DNA of 16,869 nucleotides from an uncultured Burkholderiaceae bacterium (GTDB lineage: Bacteria > Pseudomonadota > Gammaproteobacteria > Burkholderiales > Burkholderiaceae), in contig CALMPB010000133.1 of assembly GCA_937871985.1 (NCBI GenBank), positions 1 through 16,869 on the forward strand. The letters are read 5' to 3'. This document shows positions 1 through 8,870 of the stretch, piece by piece. The notes beneath the pieces were generated by a model. It was not told the DNA's origin. It did no database searches and worked only from the letters and a program-made list of their open reading frames with translations. The position numbers and the translations under genes are program-made. The number at the start of each line of letters is the position of its first letter. The first letter of the stretch is position 1.

Positions 1-3000
1 TGGGCGGCATGTACGCCAACAGCATCCGCCTGATCGGCACCGAGGCCGGCGTGGGCGTGAACATCGGCGGCAATCTGGCTGCGTTGACGGGCGCGCTGTC
101 GGTCGACGTGAACGGTGATGTCCGTATCCAGCCATCGGGACATATGCAGGCCGCCACCGACTTGGCGGTACGTAGCGCGGGCGATGTCGTCAACGCGGGC
201 GCGGTTGCCGCGGCCGGCGCATTGGCCTTGGATGCCGCAGGCAGGATCGGCAACGACGGGGTCATGTCCTCGGGCGCCGGCAGCCGCCTCGTGGCTGGCC
301 GTTTCGACAACGGGGGGGCGGTGACCGCCGGCCTGCAAGCGGATGGCTCGCTGCGGCCGGCCACGCTGGACGTGCAAGCCGCGCGCATCGGCAACACGGG
401 CACCCTGCTGGCGGGCGGCGATGTCCTGTTGCGCGGCGACACCCTCGATCTGTCGAACGGTCAGTTGGCGGCCAGCGGCGTGTTGGCGTTGGACGCCACG
501 GGCGCGCTCTTCAACCGAGGCGGCGCGCTATATGGCGCATCGGTCTCGCTGCATGCCGGCAGCCTGGACAACACGCTTGGCAAGCTCACCAGCGGTGGCG
601 CGCTCAACGGCCACGTGGCAGGCGCCATCGATAACGGTGGCGGCACGATCGCTGGCGGGGATACGGTGGCGCTGGACGGCGACGTGGTCGTCAACGGGAC
701 TGGCGGCGTGGTGTCGGGCCGTGCCGTGGCGATCAGCGGCACCCGCCGAATCGACAACCAGGACGGCGTGATCCAGGCCCGCGACACCGCCCGTATCGAT
801 GGCGGCGGCGCGTTCCACAACCGGGGCGGCAAGCTGCTTGGCGGCGACATCGCGCTGCAAGCCGCCGATGTCGATAACCGCGATGGCGTCTTGCAGGCCC
901 AAGGCTCGCTGGCGGTCGCCAGCGTGGGCGCGCTGCGCAACCAGGGCGGCCGCGTCTATGGCGGCGTGGTTGGCATCGATGCCGGCAGCCTGGTCAATGC
1001 CGCAGGCAAGCTCGCCAGCGCTGGCGCCTTGGACCTTGCCATCTCGGGGCGCCTCGACAACGCGGACGGCAGCCTGCTCGCCCAGGGGCGCGCCACGCTG
1101 GGCTCGGCGGACATGTTCAACGAACGTGGCCACGTCGCGGCCGACAGGTTGGCGTTGGACATCCTTGGCGACCTGCGCAACCAGGACGGCAGCGTCTGCG
1201 GCGGCGTGGCCGACATCCGCGCCGCGGGCGTGGACAACGCGCGAGGCAAGATTCTTGGCGCTGGCGGACTTACGCTGAATGCCGGCGGCAAGATCGACAA
1301 CGCTGGCGGCACCTTCGCCGCCGAGGGCGTGGCCTTGCTGCGCGCGCAGGAGGTGGCGAACGCAAACGGCCTGATGGCAGCCAGCGACCTCACCCTGCGG
1401 ACGCAAGGCGTGCTCGACAACCGTGCCGGCCGGATTCAGGGAGACGACACGCTGGTCCTGCGCGCGGGCCGCGTGGACAATCGCGACACGCTGGCCGGCG
1501 GTATCGCGATCGCTGGTGCCAGCGCCACGGACACTGACGCGGCCAATCCCGACGCCCTCTCCGTCCGCCTTGGGCTGGCGGGGGCGCGCATCGCGCTGGT
1601 GACGGATGCCCTCGACAACCAGTCCGGCCGCATCGGCGCCGGCCGCGAACTGGATCTGACCGCCGGCGCGCTCGACAACAGCGGCGGCAGACTCGCCTCC
1701 CAAGGCGATGCGCGGCTTCAGGTTGGCGACCTGCGCAATGCCGAGGGAGAGCTGGCCACGGCCGGGTCGCTGGCCCTGGCCACCGGCACGCTGCGCAATG
1801 ACGGCAAGCTGCACGCGGGGCAAGACTTGCGGATCACCGCCGACGCGCTCACCAATGGCGCGACGGGGGAACTCATCGGCCTGCGCGGCATCGACCTCGC
1901 CATCAGCGGAGAGCTGGCCAATGCCGGCCTGATCGACGGAGGCGACAGCCACATCCGGGCGGGCAGCCTGCGCAACAGCGGGCGACTCTACGGCGACCGC
2001 ATCGCCATCCAGGCGCCGGCGTTGTTGAACGATGCCGACGCCGTCATCGCCTCGCGTGGCGATATGGACCTGGGCGCGGGCACGCTGACCAACCGCGAGC
2101 ATGCCCTGTTGTACGCGGCGGACGACCTGCGGATCGGGCGCAATCTGGATATCGCGGGTCTGGCGACGGGCCAGGCGGACACGGTATCGAACATATCCGC
2201 CACCATCGAGGCCGGTGGTGACGCCCGCATCGCCGCCGACCACATCGAAAACCTCAATCCGCACTTCACCAGCGAACAGGTCCAGGTCAGCCATGCCGAC
2301 CGCAAGATCTACTACCGGCCGGAGAACGGCACCGAATTGCTGGACGGCGCCACCACGTGGCTGTGCGATTCGGTCACCACCTCGTGCGGCAAGGACCCGG
2401 CGTTCCTGAACGACGACCCCGACCGCAGCCTGTTGCTGCCGTCGGCCAAGTATCCGGAGTCGCGCTACGGTCCGCCGTTTGACTACGTGCCACGGGTCAA
2501 GGGCGAAGAGGGGGTGGACGCACCTATTCCCCCGGCCTATGCGTGGGTACGGTCAGGGGGCGTACTGTCGGCACGCGTTCCTGTCCCTCGCTACCACGCC
2601 GGCGATCGCGTCTGGCAAGTGTTCGGCGTGGAAGAACCGGTGCCTGTTCCTGCCCCACAGCAAGGCCAATGCAATACCGACGATTGCGCAAAGGCAGCCG
2701 CCGCAGCGCGCGAAGAGGCGCAGGCGATCAACAAGGCGCGCCACGACGAACTGCAAGCCAGAATCCGCGCCTTCAACGCCGACTTCAACAACCGCCTGGT
2801 CCGCAACTTCTTCTACTACATCGTGCGCGAGGACGTCAGCGAGACCCGCGTCACGTCGTCGGACCCGGCCAGCATCGTGGCCGGTGGCGATGCCGCCTTC
2901 AGCGGCGCGGTCATCAATGACAAGAGCCGTATCGTGGCGGGTGGCGCCTTGACCGTGAATGGCCCTGGCATCGACAACCGGGGCGCGCCCGGCGAAAGGC

Positions 3001-6000
3001 ATATCGAGCGGGTCGGCTCGATCGTGCACACCGTTACGCGCCGGCGTCATCGCAACGAATCCTGGGGGCACTATGAAAGTGCCGCCGAACCCGAGCGCCT
3101 GGACGTGGCAGTCGGGTCGGCCATGGGCCACGCCGCCCTGCCCGACAGTACCCATGCGGCGCCGCCCGCCGCGCTTTTGTCGAATCCGCCGGCCAGCGCG
3201 GCGCCGTCCCGGCGGCCCGTCGCACGCATCATCGACATCGGCGCTCCGGGCAATCAGACGGTGCGCGTGGTCACCCTGCCGCCGGTATTGCCGACCAACA
3301 GGCTGTATCAGGTGGTCGCCTCGCCGGATGCGCCGGCCCTTGTTGTCACCGACCGCCAGTTCACCGGTTCGCGCAGTGCCGTCTCCAGCGACATGCTGCT
3401 GCGCCGCCTGAATCAGGACCCAGGCCTGACACTCAAGCGCCTGGGCGATGGCTTCTACGAACAGCGCCAGGTGGCCGAGCAGATCATGCTGGCCACCGGC
3501 AGCCGTTTTGTCGGCGACTATGCCGACAATGAATCGCAGTACAAGGCGCTGCTCGCGGCCGGCGCCGACTTTGCCGGCCGATTCGACCTGACGCTGGGCA
3601 CCGCCCTTACCGAAGACCAGATGCGCCGCCTGACCGGCGACATCGTCTGGCTGGTCGAGACCACCGTCACGCTGCCCGACGGCTCGCGCCAGACAGTGCT
3701 TGCGCCCCAGGTCTACCTGGCCGTCAAGCCAGGCGACCTGCGCGGCGACGGCACCTTGATCGCCGGCCGCGATACCCGCATCGACGTGGCCGGCGACCTG
3801 ACCAACAGCGGCACGCTGGGCGCGCGCCGCGCCCTGGTCGTCAACGCGGGCGACGTGCGCAACGCCGGCGGCGCCCTGCAGGCCGGCAGCATCGACCTGA
3901 GCGCCCGCAACGACATCCACGACCTGGCGGGGCTAATCAAGGGCGGCGCCATCGCGCTCAAGGCGGGCCGCGACATCACCCTGTCGGCCTCGACCCGGTC
4001 CAGCGCCAGCGGCGGCGTCTCCAGCACCCGCATCGATGGCGTGTCGCGCATCGACGCCGGCACGCTCGACATCCAGGCCGGGCGCGACCTCTCGGCCCAG
4101 GCCGCCGTCATCGACGCCACGGGCGATGCACGCATCCAGGCCGGCAACGACATCAACCTGACCAGCGCCGAGACCCGCTACGCCGAATCCTTCCGCTACG
4201 ACAGCCGCAACCGCGCCGAGCTGCGCGCCGCGACCGATGTCGGCACGCGCATCGCCGCGGGCGGCGACCTGACGCTGCTCGCCGGCAACGATGTCAACGC
4301 CCGCGCCGCCGATGTCTCGGCGTCGGGCGCCCTGGGCGTGAACGCGCAGCGCGATATCAACGTGCTGGCGGGAGACTCGGCCGGCTACACGTACAACGAG
4401 ACCTACTTCAAGGAAAAGGGATTCCTGTCCAGCAAGAAAACCCATCGCAAGAGCGAGACGGAATGGACGCAAGGCGTGAGCTCGACCTTCGGCGGCGGCA
4501 CGGTCGCGATGCTGGCTGGGCGTGACATCACTGTCCTTGGCTCGAACGTCCTGGGCGACCGCGACGTCGGGATCGCCGTCGGCAGGGACTTGCAGGCTCT
4601 GGCCAAGGACGAAACCTACAAGGACTACCAGTACGAAAAGGTCAAGCGGTCGGGCTTCGGTGGCGGGGGCGGATTCAGCATCGGCTACAGCACGCAACAG
4701 CGCACCGATTGGATGCGCGGCGCCAGCGGGGGCTATTCGGCCAGCACGGTGGGCAGCGCCGGTGGCAACCTCGGCATCGATGCGGGACGCAATGTCGATG
4801 TCATGGCCAGCAACCTGCTAGCCCAGGATGGCAACATTTCCGTGGCCGGCAGCAACGTGGCGATCCTCGCCGGTGTCGGCGACGCGCGGCAACACGAATA
4901 CCACGAGCTCAAGCAGTCCGGCCTGACCATCGGCGTGGCTGGCGGCATGCTGGGCGCGGCCCAGCAGGTCCAGGGAACCTTGCAGCAAGCCGGCGAGGCC
5001 AAGGATGGCCGCCTGGCCGCCGTCAAGGTCGGGCAGGCGGCCTATCAGGTCGTGCAGGCCAATCGCATGATGGACGCGGCGAAGGTCGACAACGCAACGC
5101 CGGCGCGGAAGGAAGCTGCCAGCGCCCAGATCCAGATCAGCCTGGGCGCCAGCAAATCCGTCAGCGAAACCCGGCGCACCCAGGACACCGCCTTTGCCTC
5201 GTCCGTCATGGCCGGGGGCGATCTTTCCCTCATGGCCGCGGGCGAAAAAGACGCCGCCGGCACGGGCAACGTGTCCCTCATCGGGAGCGATCTGGCCGGC
5301 AGGAACGTCCTGCTGGCGGCCACCAATGACTTGATGCTGCAAAGCCAGGCCGAGACCGCCACCGAAGTCTCCACCAGCAAGAACAGCGGCTGGAAGGTCG
5401 GCGTCGGCATCGGCGTGTCCGATAGCGGTAGCGGCGGCGGCATCAACATCTTTGCCAGCGGCTACGCGGGCAGTGGCAAGGCCCGCGGCAACGGCACGAC
5501 CCATCGCGAGACGCAGGTCAGCGCGCGAGACAACCTCGCGCTGCTTTCCGGGCGCGACACCCTGCTGGAGGGCGCCCAGGCGCGCGCCGACCGCATCCGC
5601 GCCGATATCGGCCGCAACCTGACGCTGGCGAGCCAGCAGGATTCAGACCGCTACGACGCCAGGCAGAAGCAGGTCAATGCCGGAGGGAGCTTCAGTTTTG
5701 GTTCGATGACGGGCAATGCCTATCTGGGCGCGAGTATCGGCAAGACCAAGTCCAACTACGACAGCGTCGTCGAACAGACGGGGCTGTATGCGGGCGCGGG
5801 CGGTTACGACATCCACGTGGGCAGGCACACCCAATTGGATGGCGCGGTCATCGCCAGCGACGCCGATGCGGCGAAAAACGGATTGTCCACCGAGACGCTG
5901 GGATTCCGCGATATCCACAACACGGCGCAATACAAGTCGACCACGGTCGGCATCAACCTGGGCATGTCGGGTGCGTTCGACAAGCCGAACAAAGGCGCCG

Positions 6001-7751
6001 CGCTGGGCGCCGGGCCATCGGGGTTGAGCTTCGCCAGCACCAGCGGCAGCGAGACGGGCACGACCCGCGCGGCGGTGTCGGCGGGCACGCTGGCGGTGCG
6101 TTCGGACGCGGGAACGGGCCGGGATAGCACGGCCGGGCTGAGCCGGGATACGGCTGGGGCGAACGGCAGTATTGGGAAGATCTTCGATAAGGACAAGGTC
6201 CGCGAGCAACTGGAGTTCCAGCAGGCGTTTGGGCAGTTGGGGATGCAGATTGCGGGGGATGTTGCCGATAGGCTCACGGCGGACGATCAACAACTCTGGG
6301 GCGAGGGCAAGCCTGGGCGCATGGCGCTGCATGCGGCCATCGCCGGGATTGGCGCGGCGCTGGGTGGTGGCGATGTGGCCGGCGCCATCTCGGGCACGCT
6401 GGCCGGTGACGCGGCCTCTGACCTCTTGCGCGATCAGGTCAATCAGGCGGTTGCTGGTTTGCCGGCGGATGCGCGCGATCAGGTGTCCAAGGTCATTCTG
6501 AACGTCGTGGCGAGCGCGGCGGGGGGCGCGACCGGCGGTATGAGCGGCGCCTCGGGTGCGTCGTTGGCCGATATGTACAACCGGCAACTGCATCCTGACG
6601 AAGGTTCCTTGATCCGAAAAAGCGCAAAGCGCTACGCTGAAAAGAATGGGATATCCGTTTCCCAGGCCGAGGCAGAGCTCACCGCGCAGGCGTTGCGGCA
6701 GACCGATTCCTGGGCTGCTGAACACTATGACGAGAACCAGAAGGCCCGTGCATTCCTGGCGGAAATCGCATTGGGGACCCAGGGACCGGGTTTTGTCTAT
6801 TTCGATGGCAACGGGGACGCCTCGTACGGGCATGCGCTGGTATTTGCCGGAGGTATCAAGGAAAACGCTGATCTGGCCGATCTCTACGATCGCGCAGGGG
6901 CCTGGCGGCAAGCAGGGAAGCGCTCGCCGCGCAATGTACTGACGGGCTCGAACCTCGCGTTGGTTGAAGCGGCGCAAGACGTCGACAGCTTTTCGACTCA
7001 TCCAGATGACGTTGCCAAGCTGATCCGGACTTTGCAGGACGAGCGTGAGATCGCGCAACGCGCGGAAAAGTACCCATTGGTCGGGGTGTTTGATAGCACG
7101 CTGGCGACGATCGATCTCATCCAGCGTGGCGGTGAATATGACTTACGGTCACTGCCGATAGAGGATCGCATAGGGGTCGGCTTGGCATTGAGTGCCGGCC
7201 TGGATGGGACGCTCTCGATTGGCCAACTGCGCGGCATCGTGGCGAAGGGCAAGGCGTCGATAGCGTCAACGATCGGCCTCAAAGCGACGGGAAATCCGCT
7301 GGCCGATGCAGAAACGGCCGCACTCGATCGCATTGCACGGAACCCCAAAGGGCCTGATCACGAAAACAAGGCTCCCAATAGCGCTGTCAACGCACAAGCG
7401 CTTATTGATTTGAAAGCAGGAAAGCTCCCTGGTACACCCGGAAAGGACCTCGGTTCGCCAAGAAGTATGCCAGCCAGTGCCAACCCCAACGCTACCGCAG
7501 AGAATTTTGCGGAGCAGATATTTGACGGCGCCAGGATCGACAAGTTGTTATTGGACGACTGCCCTGGTTGCTGGGTGGCCAAGACCGCAGATGGCACATC
7601 GGTTACTTATCGTCCTGCGGGTCAGGCTAGCGCAAGAACAGCCTCAACCACTGCGACGGTAGAGGTCAATAACGACACCATTAATGCATTGAATGTAGAC
7701 AAAAAAGGCAATCCTCATATTTTAAAGCTTAAGTTCCCCATAAAAAAGTGA
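1..7751 (+). CDS. cdiA: FhaB/CdiA-family two-partner-secretion exoprotein with C-terminal toxin, 5' partial
   Basis: The frame is open from base 3, and its first residues (GGMYANSIRLIGTEAGVGV) are a segment normally found inside FhaB-type proteins. The ATG at 9 is therefore internal, and the signal peptide plus TPS domain lie outside the window. Numbering from that Met, residues 1-730 are beta-helical repeats (recurring 'LDNxxGxLxAxGxLxL'). Residues 740-1230 are a non-repetitive middle domain with Cys pairs at about 786/793 and 888/893 and many Tyr/Pro, as in CdiA receptor-binding/YP regions. Residues 1235-2050 form a second repeat region, including the EKGFLSSKKTH segment typical of FHA-2. 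Residues 2060-2190 are a hydrophobic Gly/Ala-rich pre-toxin region ending in DMYNRQLH. Residues 2198-2580 are the variable toxin region. Known of the family: export by a TpsB partner, cell-surface display and delivery of the C-terminus into contacted cells. The immunity gene follows after 9 nt. The toxin's activity is not assigned. Confidence 0.93.
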   Translation, partial: GGMYANSIRLIGTEAGVGVNIGGNLAALTGALSVDVNGDVRIQPSGHMQAATDLAVRSAGDVVNAGAVAAAGALALDAAGRIGNDGVMSSGAGSRLVAGRFDNGGAVTAGLQADGSLRPATLDVQAARIGNTGTLLAGGDVLLRGDTLDLSNGQLAASGVLALDATGALFNRGGALYGASVSLHAGSLDNTLGKLTSGGALNGHVAGAIDNGGGTIAGGDTVALDGDVVVNGTGGVVSGRAVAISGTRRIDNQDGVIQARDTARIDGGGAFHNRGGKLLGGDIALQAADVDNRDGVLQAQGSLAVASVGALRNQGGRVYGGVVGIDAGSLVNAAGKLASAGALDLAISGRLDNADGSLLAQGRATLGSADMFNERGHVAADRLALDILGDLRNQDGSVCGGVADIRAAGVDNARGKILGAGGLTLNAGGKIDNAGGTFAAEGVALLRAQEVANANGLMAASDLTLRTQGVLDNRAGRIQGDDTLVLRAGRVDNRDTLAGGIAIAGASATDTDAANPDALSVRLGLAGARIALVTDALDNQSGRIGAGRELDLTAGALDNSGGRLASQGDARLQVGDLRNAEGELATAGSLALATGTLRNDGKLHAGQDLRITADALTNGATGELIGLRGIDLAISGELANAGLIDGGDSHIRAGSLRNSGRLYGDRIAIQAPALLNDADAVIASRGDMDLGAGTLTNREHALLYAADDLRIGRNLDIAGLATGQADTVSNISATIEAGGDARIAADHIENLNPHFTSEQVQVSHADRKIYYRPENGTELLDGATTWLCDSVTTSCGKDPAFLNDDPDRSLLLPSAKYPESRYGPPFDYVPRVKGEEGVDAPIPPAYAWVRSGGVLSARVPVPRYHAGDRVWQVFGVEEPVPVPAPQQGQCNTDDCAKAAAAAREEAQAINKARHDELQARIRAFNADFNNRLVRNFFYYIVREDVSETRVTSSDPASIVAGGDAAFSGAVINDKSRIVAGGALTVNGPGIDNRGAPGERHIERVGSIVHTVTRRRHRNESWGHYESAAEPERLDVAVGSAMGHAALPDSTHAAPPAALLSNPPASAAPSRRPVARIIDIGAPGNQTVRVVTLPPVLPTNRLYQVVASPDAPALVVTDRQFTGSRSAVSSDMLLRRLNQDPGLTLKRLGDGFYEQRQVAEQIMLATGSRFVGDYADNESQYKALLAAGADFAGRFDLTLGTALTEDQMRRLTGDIVWLVETTVTLPDGSRQTVLAPQVYLAVKPGDLRGDGTLIAGRDTRIDVAGDLTNSGTLGARRALVVNAGDVRNAGGALQAGSIDLSARNDIHDLAGLIKGGAIALKAGRDITLSASTRSSASGGVSSTRIDGVSRIDAGTLDIQAGRDLSAQAAVIDATGDARIQAGNDINLTSAETRYAESFRYDSRNRAELRAATDVGTRIAAGGDLTLLAGNDVNARAADVSASGALGVNAQRDINVLAGDSAGYTYNETYFKEKGFLSSKKTHRKSETEWTQGVSSTFGGGTVAMLAGRDITVLGSNVLGDRDVGIAVGRDLQALAKDETYKDYQYEKVKRSGFGGGGGFSIGYSTQQRTDWMRGASGGYSASTVGSAGGNLGIDAGRNVDVMASNLLAQDGNISVAGSNVAILAGVGDARQHEYHELKQSGLTIGVAGGMLGAAQQVQGTLQQAGEAKDGRLAAVKVGQAAYQVVQANRMMDAAKVDNATPARKEAASAQIQISLGASKSVSETRRTQDTAFASSVMAGGDLSLMAAGEKDAAGTGNVSLIGSDLAGRNVLLAATNDLMLQSQAETATEVSTSKNSGWKVGVGIGVSDSGSGGGINIFASGYAGSGKARGNGTTHRETQVSARDNLALLSGRDTLLEGAQARADRIRADIGRNLTLASQQDSDRYDARQKQVNAGGSFSFGSMTGNAYLGASIGKTKSNYDSVVEQTGLYAGAGGYDIHVGRHTQLDGAVIASDADAAKNGLSTETLGFRDIHNTAQYKSTTVGINLGMSGAFDKPNKGAALGAGPSGLSFASTSGSETGTTRAAVSAGTLAVRSDAGTGRDSTAGLSRDTAGANGSIGKIFDKDKVREQLEFQQAFGQLGMQIAGDVADRLTADDQQLWGEGKPGRMALHAAIAGIGAALGGGDVAGAISGTLAGDAASDLLRDQVNQAVAGLPADARDQVSKVILNVVASAAGGATGGMSGASGASLADMYNRQLHPDEGSLIRKSAKRYAEKNGISVSQAEAELTAQALRQTDSWAAEHYDENQKARAFLAEIALGTQGPGFVYFDGNGDASYGHALVFAGGIKENADLADLYDRAGAWRQAGKRSPRNVLTGSNLALVEAAQDVDSFSTHPDDVAKLIRTLQDEREIAQRAEKYPLVGVFDSTLATIDLIQRGGEYDLRSLPIEDRIGVGLALSAGLDGTLSIGQLRGIVAKGKASIASTIGLKATGNPLADAETAALDRIARNPKGPDHENKAPNSAVNAQALIDLKAGKLPGTPGKDLGSPRSMPASANPNATAENFAEQIFDGARIDKLLLDDCPGCWVAKTADGTSVTYRPAGQASARTASTTATVEVNNDTINALNVDKKGNPHILKLKFPIKK
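9..2200 (+). repeat. First hemagglutinin beta-helix repeat region (FHA-1 type)
   Basis: Degenerate units of roughly 20 residues are stacked throughout, each built around N-x-x-G-x-L/I followed by a short hydrophobic strand (for example LDNxxGKLTSGGAL, LVNAAGKLASAGAL, VDNARGKILGAGGL). Longer near-copies are seen near bases 510, 814, 936 and 1173, where a segment 'RNQxGxVxGGVxxI' recurs. This is the usual signature of the right-handed beta-helix fibre of FhaB/CdiA proteins, here lacking its N-terminal cap because of the window edge. Confidence 0.8.
6570..7748 (+). other. CdiA-CT: variable toxin region after the DMYNRQLH boundary
   Basis: The boundary motif D-M-Y-N-R-Q-L-H (residues 2188-2195) corresponds to the (E/Q)LYN marker that precedes variable toxin tips in Burkholderiales CdiA. 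Residues 2198-2240 (an SLIRKSAKRYAEKNGIS-like helix, then QAEAELTAQALRQTD) resemble the N-terminal entry part of such tips. The last ~110 residues, from GKLPGTPGKDLGSP to the end, are probably the catalytic domain. They contain a CPGC motif (Cys2518, Cys2521), then a WVAK strand, VTYRPAG, and a Thr-rich strand TTATVEV before ending in Lys-rich KLKFPIKK. The TYRP/TxxTVEV arrangement is reminiscent of small BECR-fold RNase toxins, but this is inference only. Codon use becomes visibly AT-richer from about base 7370 to the stop. Confidence 0.7.
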
Positions 7752-7754
7752 GGT
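7750..7754 (+). promoter_or_regulatory. Shine-Dalgarno overlapping the cdiA stop codon
   Basis: GAGGT spans the cdiA TGA and lies 6 nt before the ATG at 7761, so toxin and immunity translation are probably coupled. The same short leader (AAAAGTGAGGTxxCACCATG) travels with the pseudogene copy at 8841. It is present with one G missing before the copy at 12779, which should weaken that site. Confidence 0.6.
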
Positions 7755-7760
7755 AACACC

Positions 7761-8225
7761 ATGGGTAATATTAATCCCGATTACGCAGCACGTATCCAAT
7801 ATGATTTCTATCTATTGACCTTAGATGACTATCCACCCATTTGGTTCGCTGGCACTTCTCCTGGCGCATGGCAGTACGCCGTTGAGATTATATATAGATG
7901 CTTGAAAGTTGGTTATTGGAATCTTTGGAGTGAGGGGTGGATGAAAGCACGCCAATTGCGGAATTACGAAGATTTTTGCAGCAAACTGGCCCAATTAAAT
8001 CCACATAAGCTCTCGAACGAAGGGATGATATATTGGCTATCGCCTCTAATTTACTCCTCCGATTTGGGCGAGCAATTGGTTAAAAAATATGATTTGGCTA
8101 CGTTAGAAAGCTATGAGGCAGGGAAAGAATATTCTATCTGCAAACCATTTATCGATGAAATCGAGAAAACTTTTGCTGAAAACAATATTCCTTGGGGTAA
8201 GAAACTTTTTCCGGTGCAGGCGTAG
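7761..8225 (+). CDS. cdiI: Cognate CDI immunity protein (uncharacterised family)
   Basis: A 154-aa soluble, acidic protein starting 9 nt after the toxin stop, with an SD that overlaps that stop. By position it is the antitoxin for the CdiA tip: it should bind the toxin domain in the cytoplasm and block it. Visible features are an N-terminal FYLLTLDDYPP segment, a Trp/Tyr-rich helix (RCLKVGYWNLW, EGWMKARQLRNYEDF), a YWLSPLIYSSDLGEQL segment and a conserved C-terminus (CKPFIDEIE...FAENNIPWGK). No signal peptide or membrane segment is seen. I recognise this as a CDI-type immunity family member from its context and from the two further copies in this window (8841-9039, broken; 12779-13279, intact), but cannot attach a numbered Imm family. 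Codons are AT-rich, unlike the flanking chromosome, which supports horizontal acquisition. Confidence 0.8.
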   Translation: MGNINPDYAARIQYDFYLLTLDDYPPIWFAGTSPGAWQYAVEIIYRCLKVGYWNLWSEGWMKARQLRNYEDFCSKLAQLNPHKLSNEGMIYWLSPLIYSSDLGEQLVKKYDLATLESYEAGKEYSICKPFIDEIEKTFAENNIPWGKKLFPVQA

Positions 8226-8256
8226 GGATGCGGGCTGGAAGCACTTTTGCGGCGGG
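8226..8256 (+). repeat. 31-bp trailer repeat behind cdiI, copy 1
   Basis: The bases directly after the cdiI stop match 13280-13310 behind the second cdiI copy with one mismatch (GGATGCGGGC, T or A, then GGAAGCACTTTTGCGGCGGG). Beyond this block the two downstream sequences diverge completely, so it marks the right-hand edge of the duplicated cassette. Confidence 0.8.
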
Positions 8257-8293
8257 GGCACATAATATTAAGGAAAGACCCCCTGGAGAGTAG
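8231..8293 (+). pseudogene. Possible toxin C-terminal tail remnant
   Basis: In the frame ending at TAG 8291-8293 the sequence reads ...AGSTFAAGAHNIKERPPGE-stop, immediately upstream (5 nt) of the ATG of the next membrane-protein gene. Other immunity-type genes in the array also start just after a short orphan tail (10843, 11396, 12303), so this could be the last codons of a replaced CdiA-CT. The first half is the 31-bp trailer, and only the AHNIKERPPGE part is unique. Weak evidence; it could be non-coding. Confidence 0.25.
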
Positions 8294-8298
8294 TTTTG

Positions 8299-8587
8299 AT
8301 GCATTTAATGAAAACGGACTTCACTGCCTTTGGGGTGCTGGTAATTTCTGTGCTATCGCTGGGCCTCACGTGGTTTTTATTTGGACGAAAAGAAATAAAA
8401 GGATGGCTTGGGGGATTCATGGTATTGGTTCAAGTCTTCCCTGGTAAGTGGGTTGCTCGTGTTCATGTGGATGTGCATACGCTGGCCAGGGGTGAGCAAA
8501 TGGCCGTTGGCATTATTGTCTCTTGGGCTTGCAGGATTTATTACCTTATGTAGATCGAATGCGATCCTTCTATTATTTTTTTGGTAG
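8299..8587 (+). pseudogene. Small membrane protein gene broken by a +1 frameshift
   Basis: From the ATG at 8299 (GGAG at 8285-8288) the product begins MHLMKTDFTAFGVLVISVLS and continues as a hydrophobic helix, FLFGRKEIKGWLGGF and a second hydrophobic stretch. Near 8440 this frame stops making sense. The next frame instead gives VSGLLVFMWMCIRWPGVSKW, then PLALLSLGLAGFITL, and ends at TAG 8585-8587. Read together, the two frames form one ~95-aa protein with three or four membrane helices. By position among immunity genes it may have been a membrane immunity protein or a toxin accessory. A single-base loss or a sequencing error around 8425-8445 would explain the break. No family recognised. Confidence 0.5.
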
Positions 8588-8627
8588 CGGGCGCAGTCGC
8601 TGTCAATTTTCAGTGGGGGATGGGGGT

Positions 8628-8831
8628 ATGATTTTTCGATCTTTCATTCGCAAGGGGGATCTCAAACGCTGGCTACGAGGGTCGTTATTGTGCGTCGGCG
8701 CGATATTGGTCTGGCTTGGGTTGGGATTTGATATTTTTGTTTTCACGTTGATCGGAATGGTTGTCGAGTCGGTTGGAATGTACGCAGCGAAGGTGGCCAT
8801 GACCAATGCTAAGCCGTCCCGGGAAAAGTGA
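8628..8831 (+). CDS. Small two-helix membrane protein (GGYSAR-like family, divergent member)
   Basis: A 67-aa protein. ATG 8628 is chosen because it follows a G-rich SD (GGGGG at 8622-8626), although the frame is open further upstream. It has a basic amphipathic start (FRSFIRKGDLKRWLRGS), a first hydrophobic helix (LLCVGAILVWLGLGF) and a second one (FTLIGMVVESVGMYAAKVAM). The end of the second helix aligns with the VGGYSARAAQLNIRPF region of the genes at 10452, 10847 and 12305, so this is a diverged member of the same small family. It ends AAAAGTGA 9 nt before the pseudo-cdiI at 8841, using the same junction as cdiA/cdiI. A frameshifted near-copy lies at 12616-12770. Role unknown; likely an inner-membrane immunity or accessory protein. 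Confidence 0.55.
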   Translation: MIFRSFIRKGDLKRWLRGSLLCVGAILVWLGLGFDIFVFTLIGMVVESVGMYAAKVAMTNAKPSREK

Positions 8832-8870
8832 GGTGGCACCATGAGTAATATTTCTCCCAAGTACGCAGCA
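8678..8870 (+). repeat. 193-bp direct repeat, copy A
   Basis: This block (3' part of the small membrane gene plus the first 30 bases of the pseudo-cdiI) matches 12616-12808 at high identity over the same length, apart from compensating small indels. Homology continues into both immunity genes after a 35-nt gap in this copy. It shows that 'membrane gene end + cdiI' was duplicated as a unit. Confidence 0.85.

Noticed and set aside
528..2294. 588-codon open frame on the minus strand inside the exoprotein gene, with several similar long antisense frames (2553-3920, 3933-4697, 4818-5504, 5643-7058)
   Set aside because: They arise from GC-rich codon bias of the plus-strand repeats; the translations are low-complexity Ala/Arg/Gly text with no domain, SD or conserved pattern.
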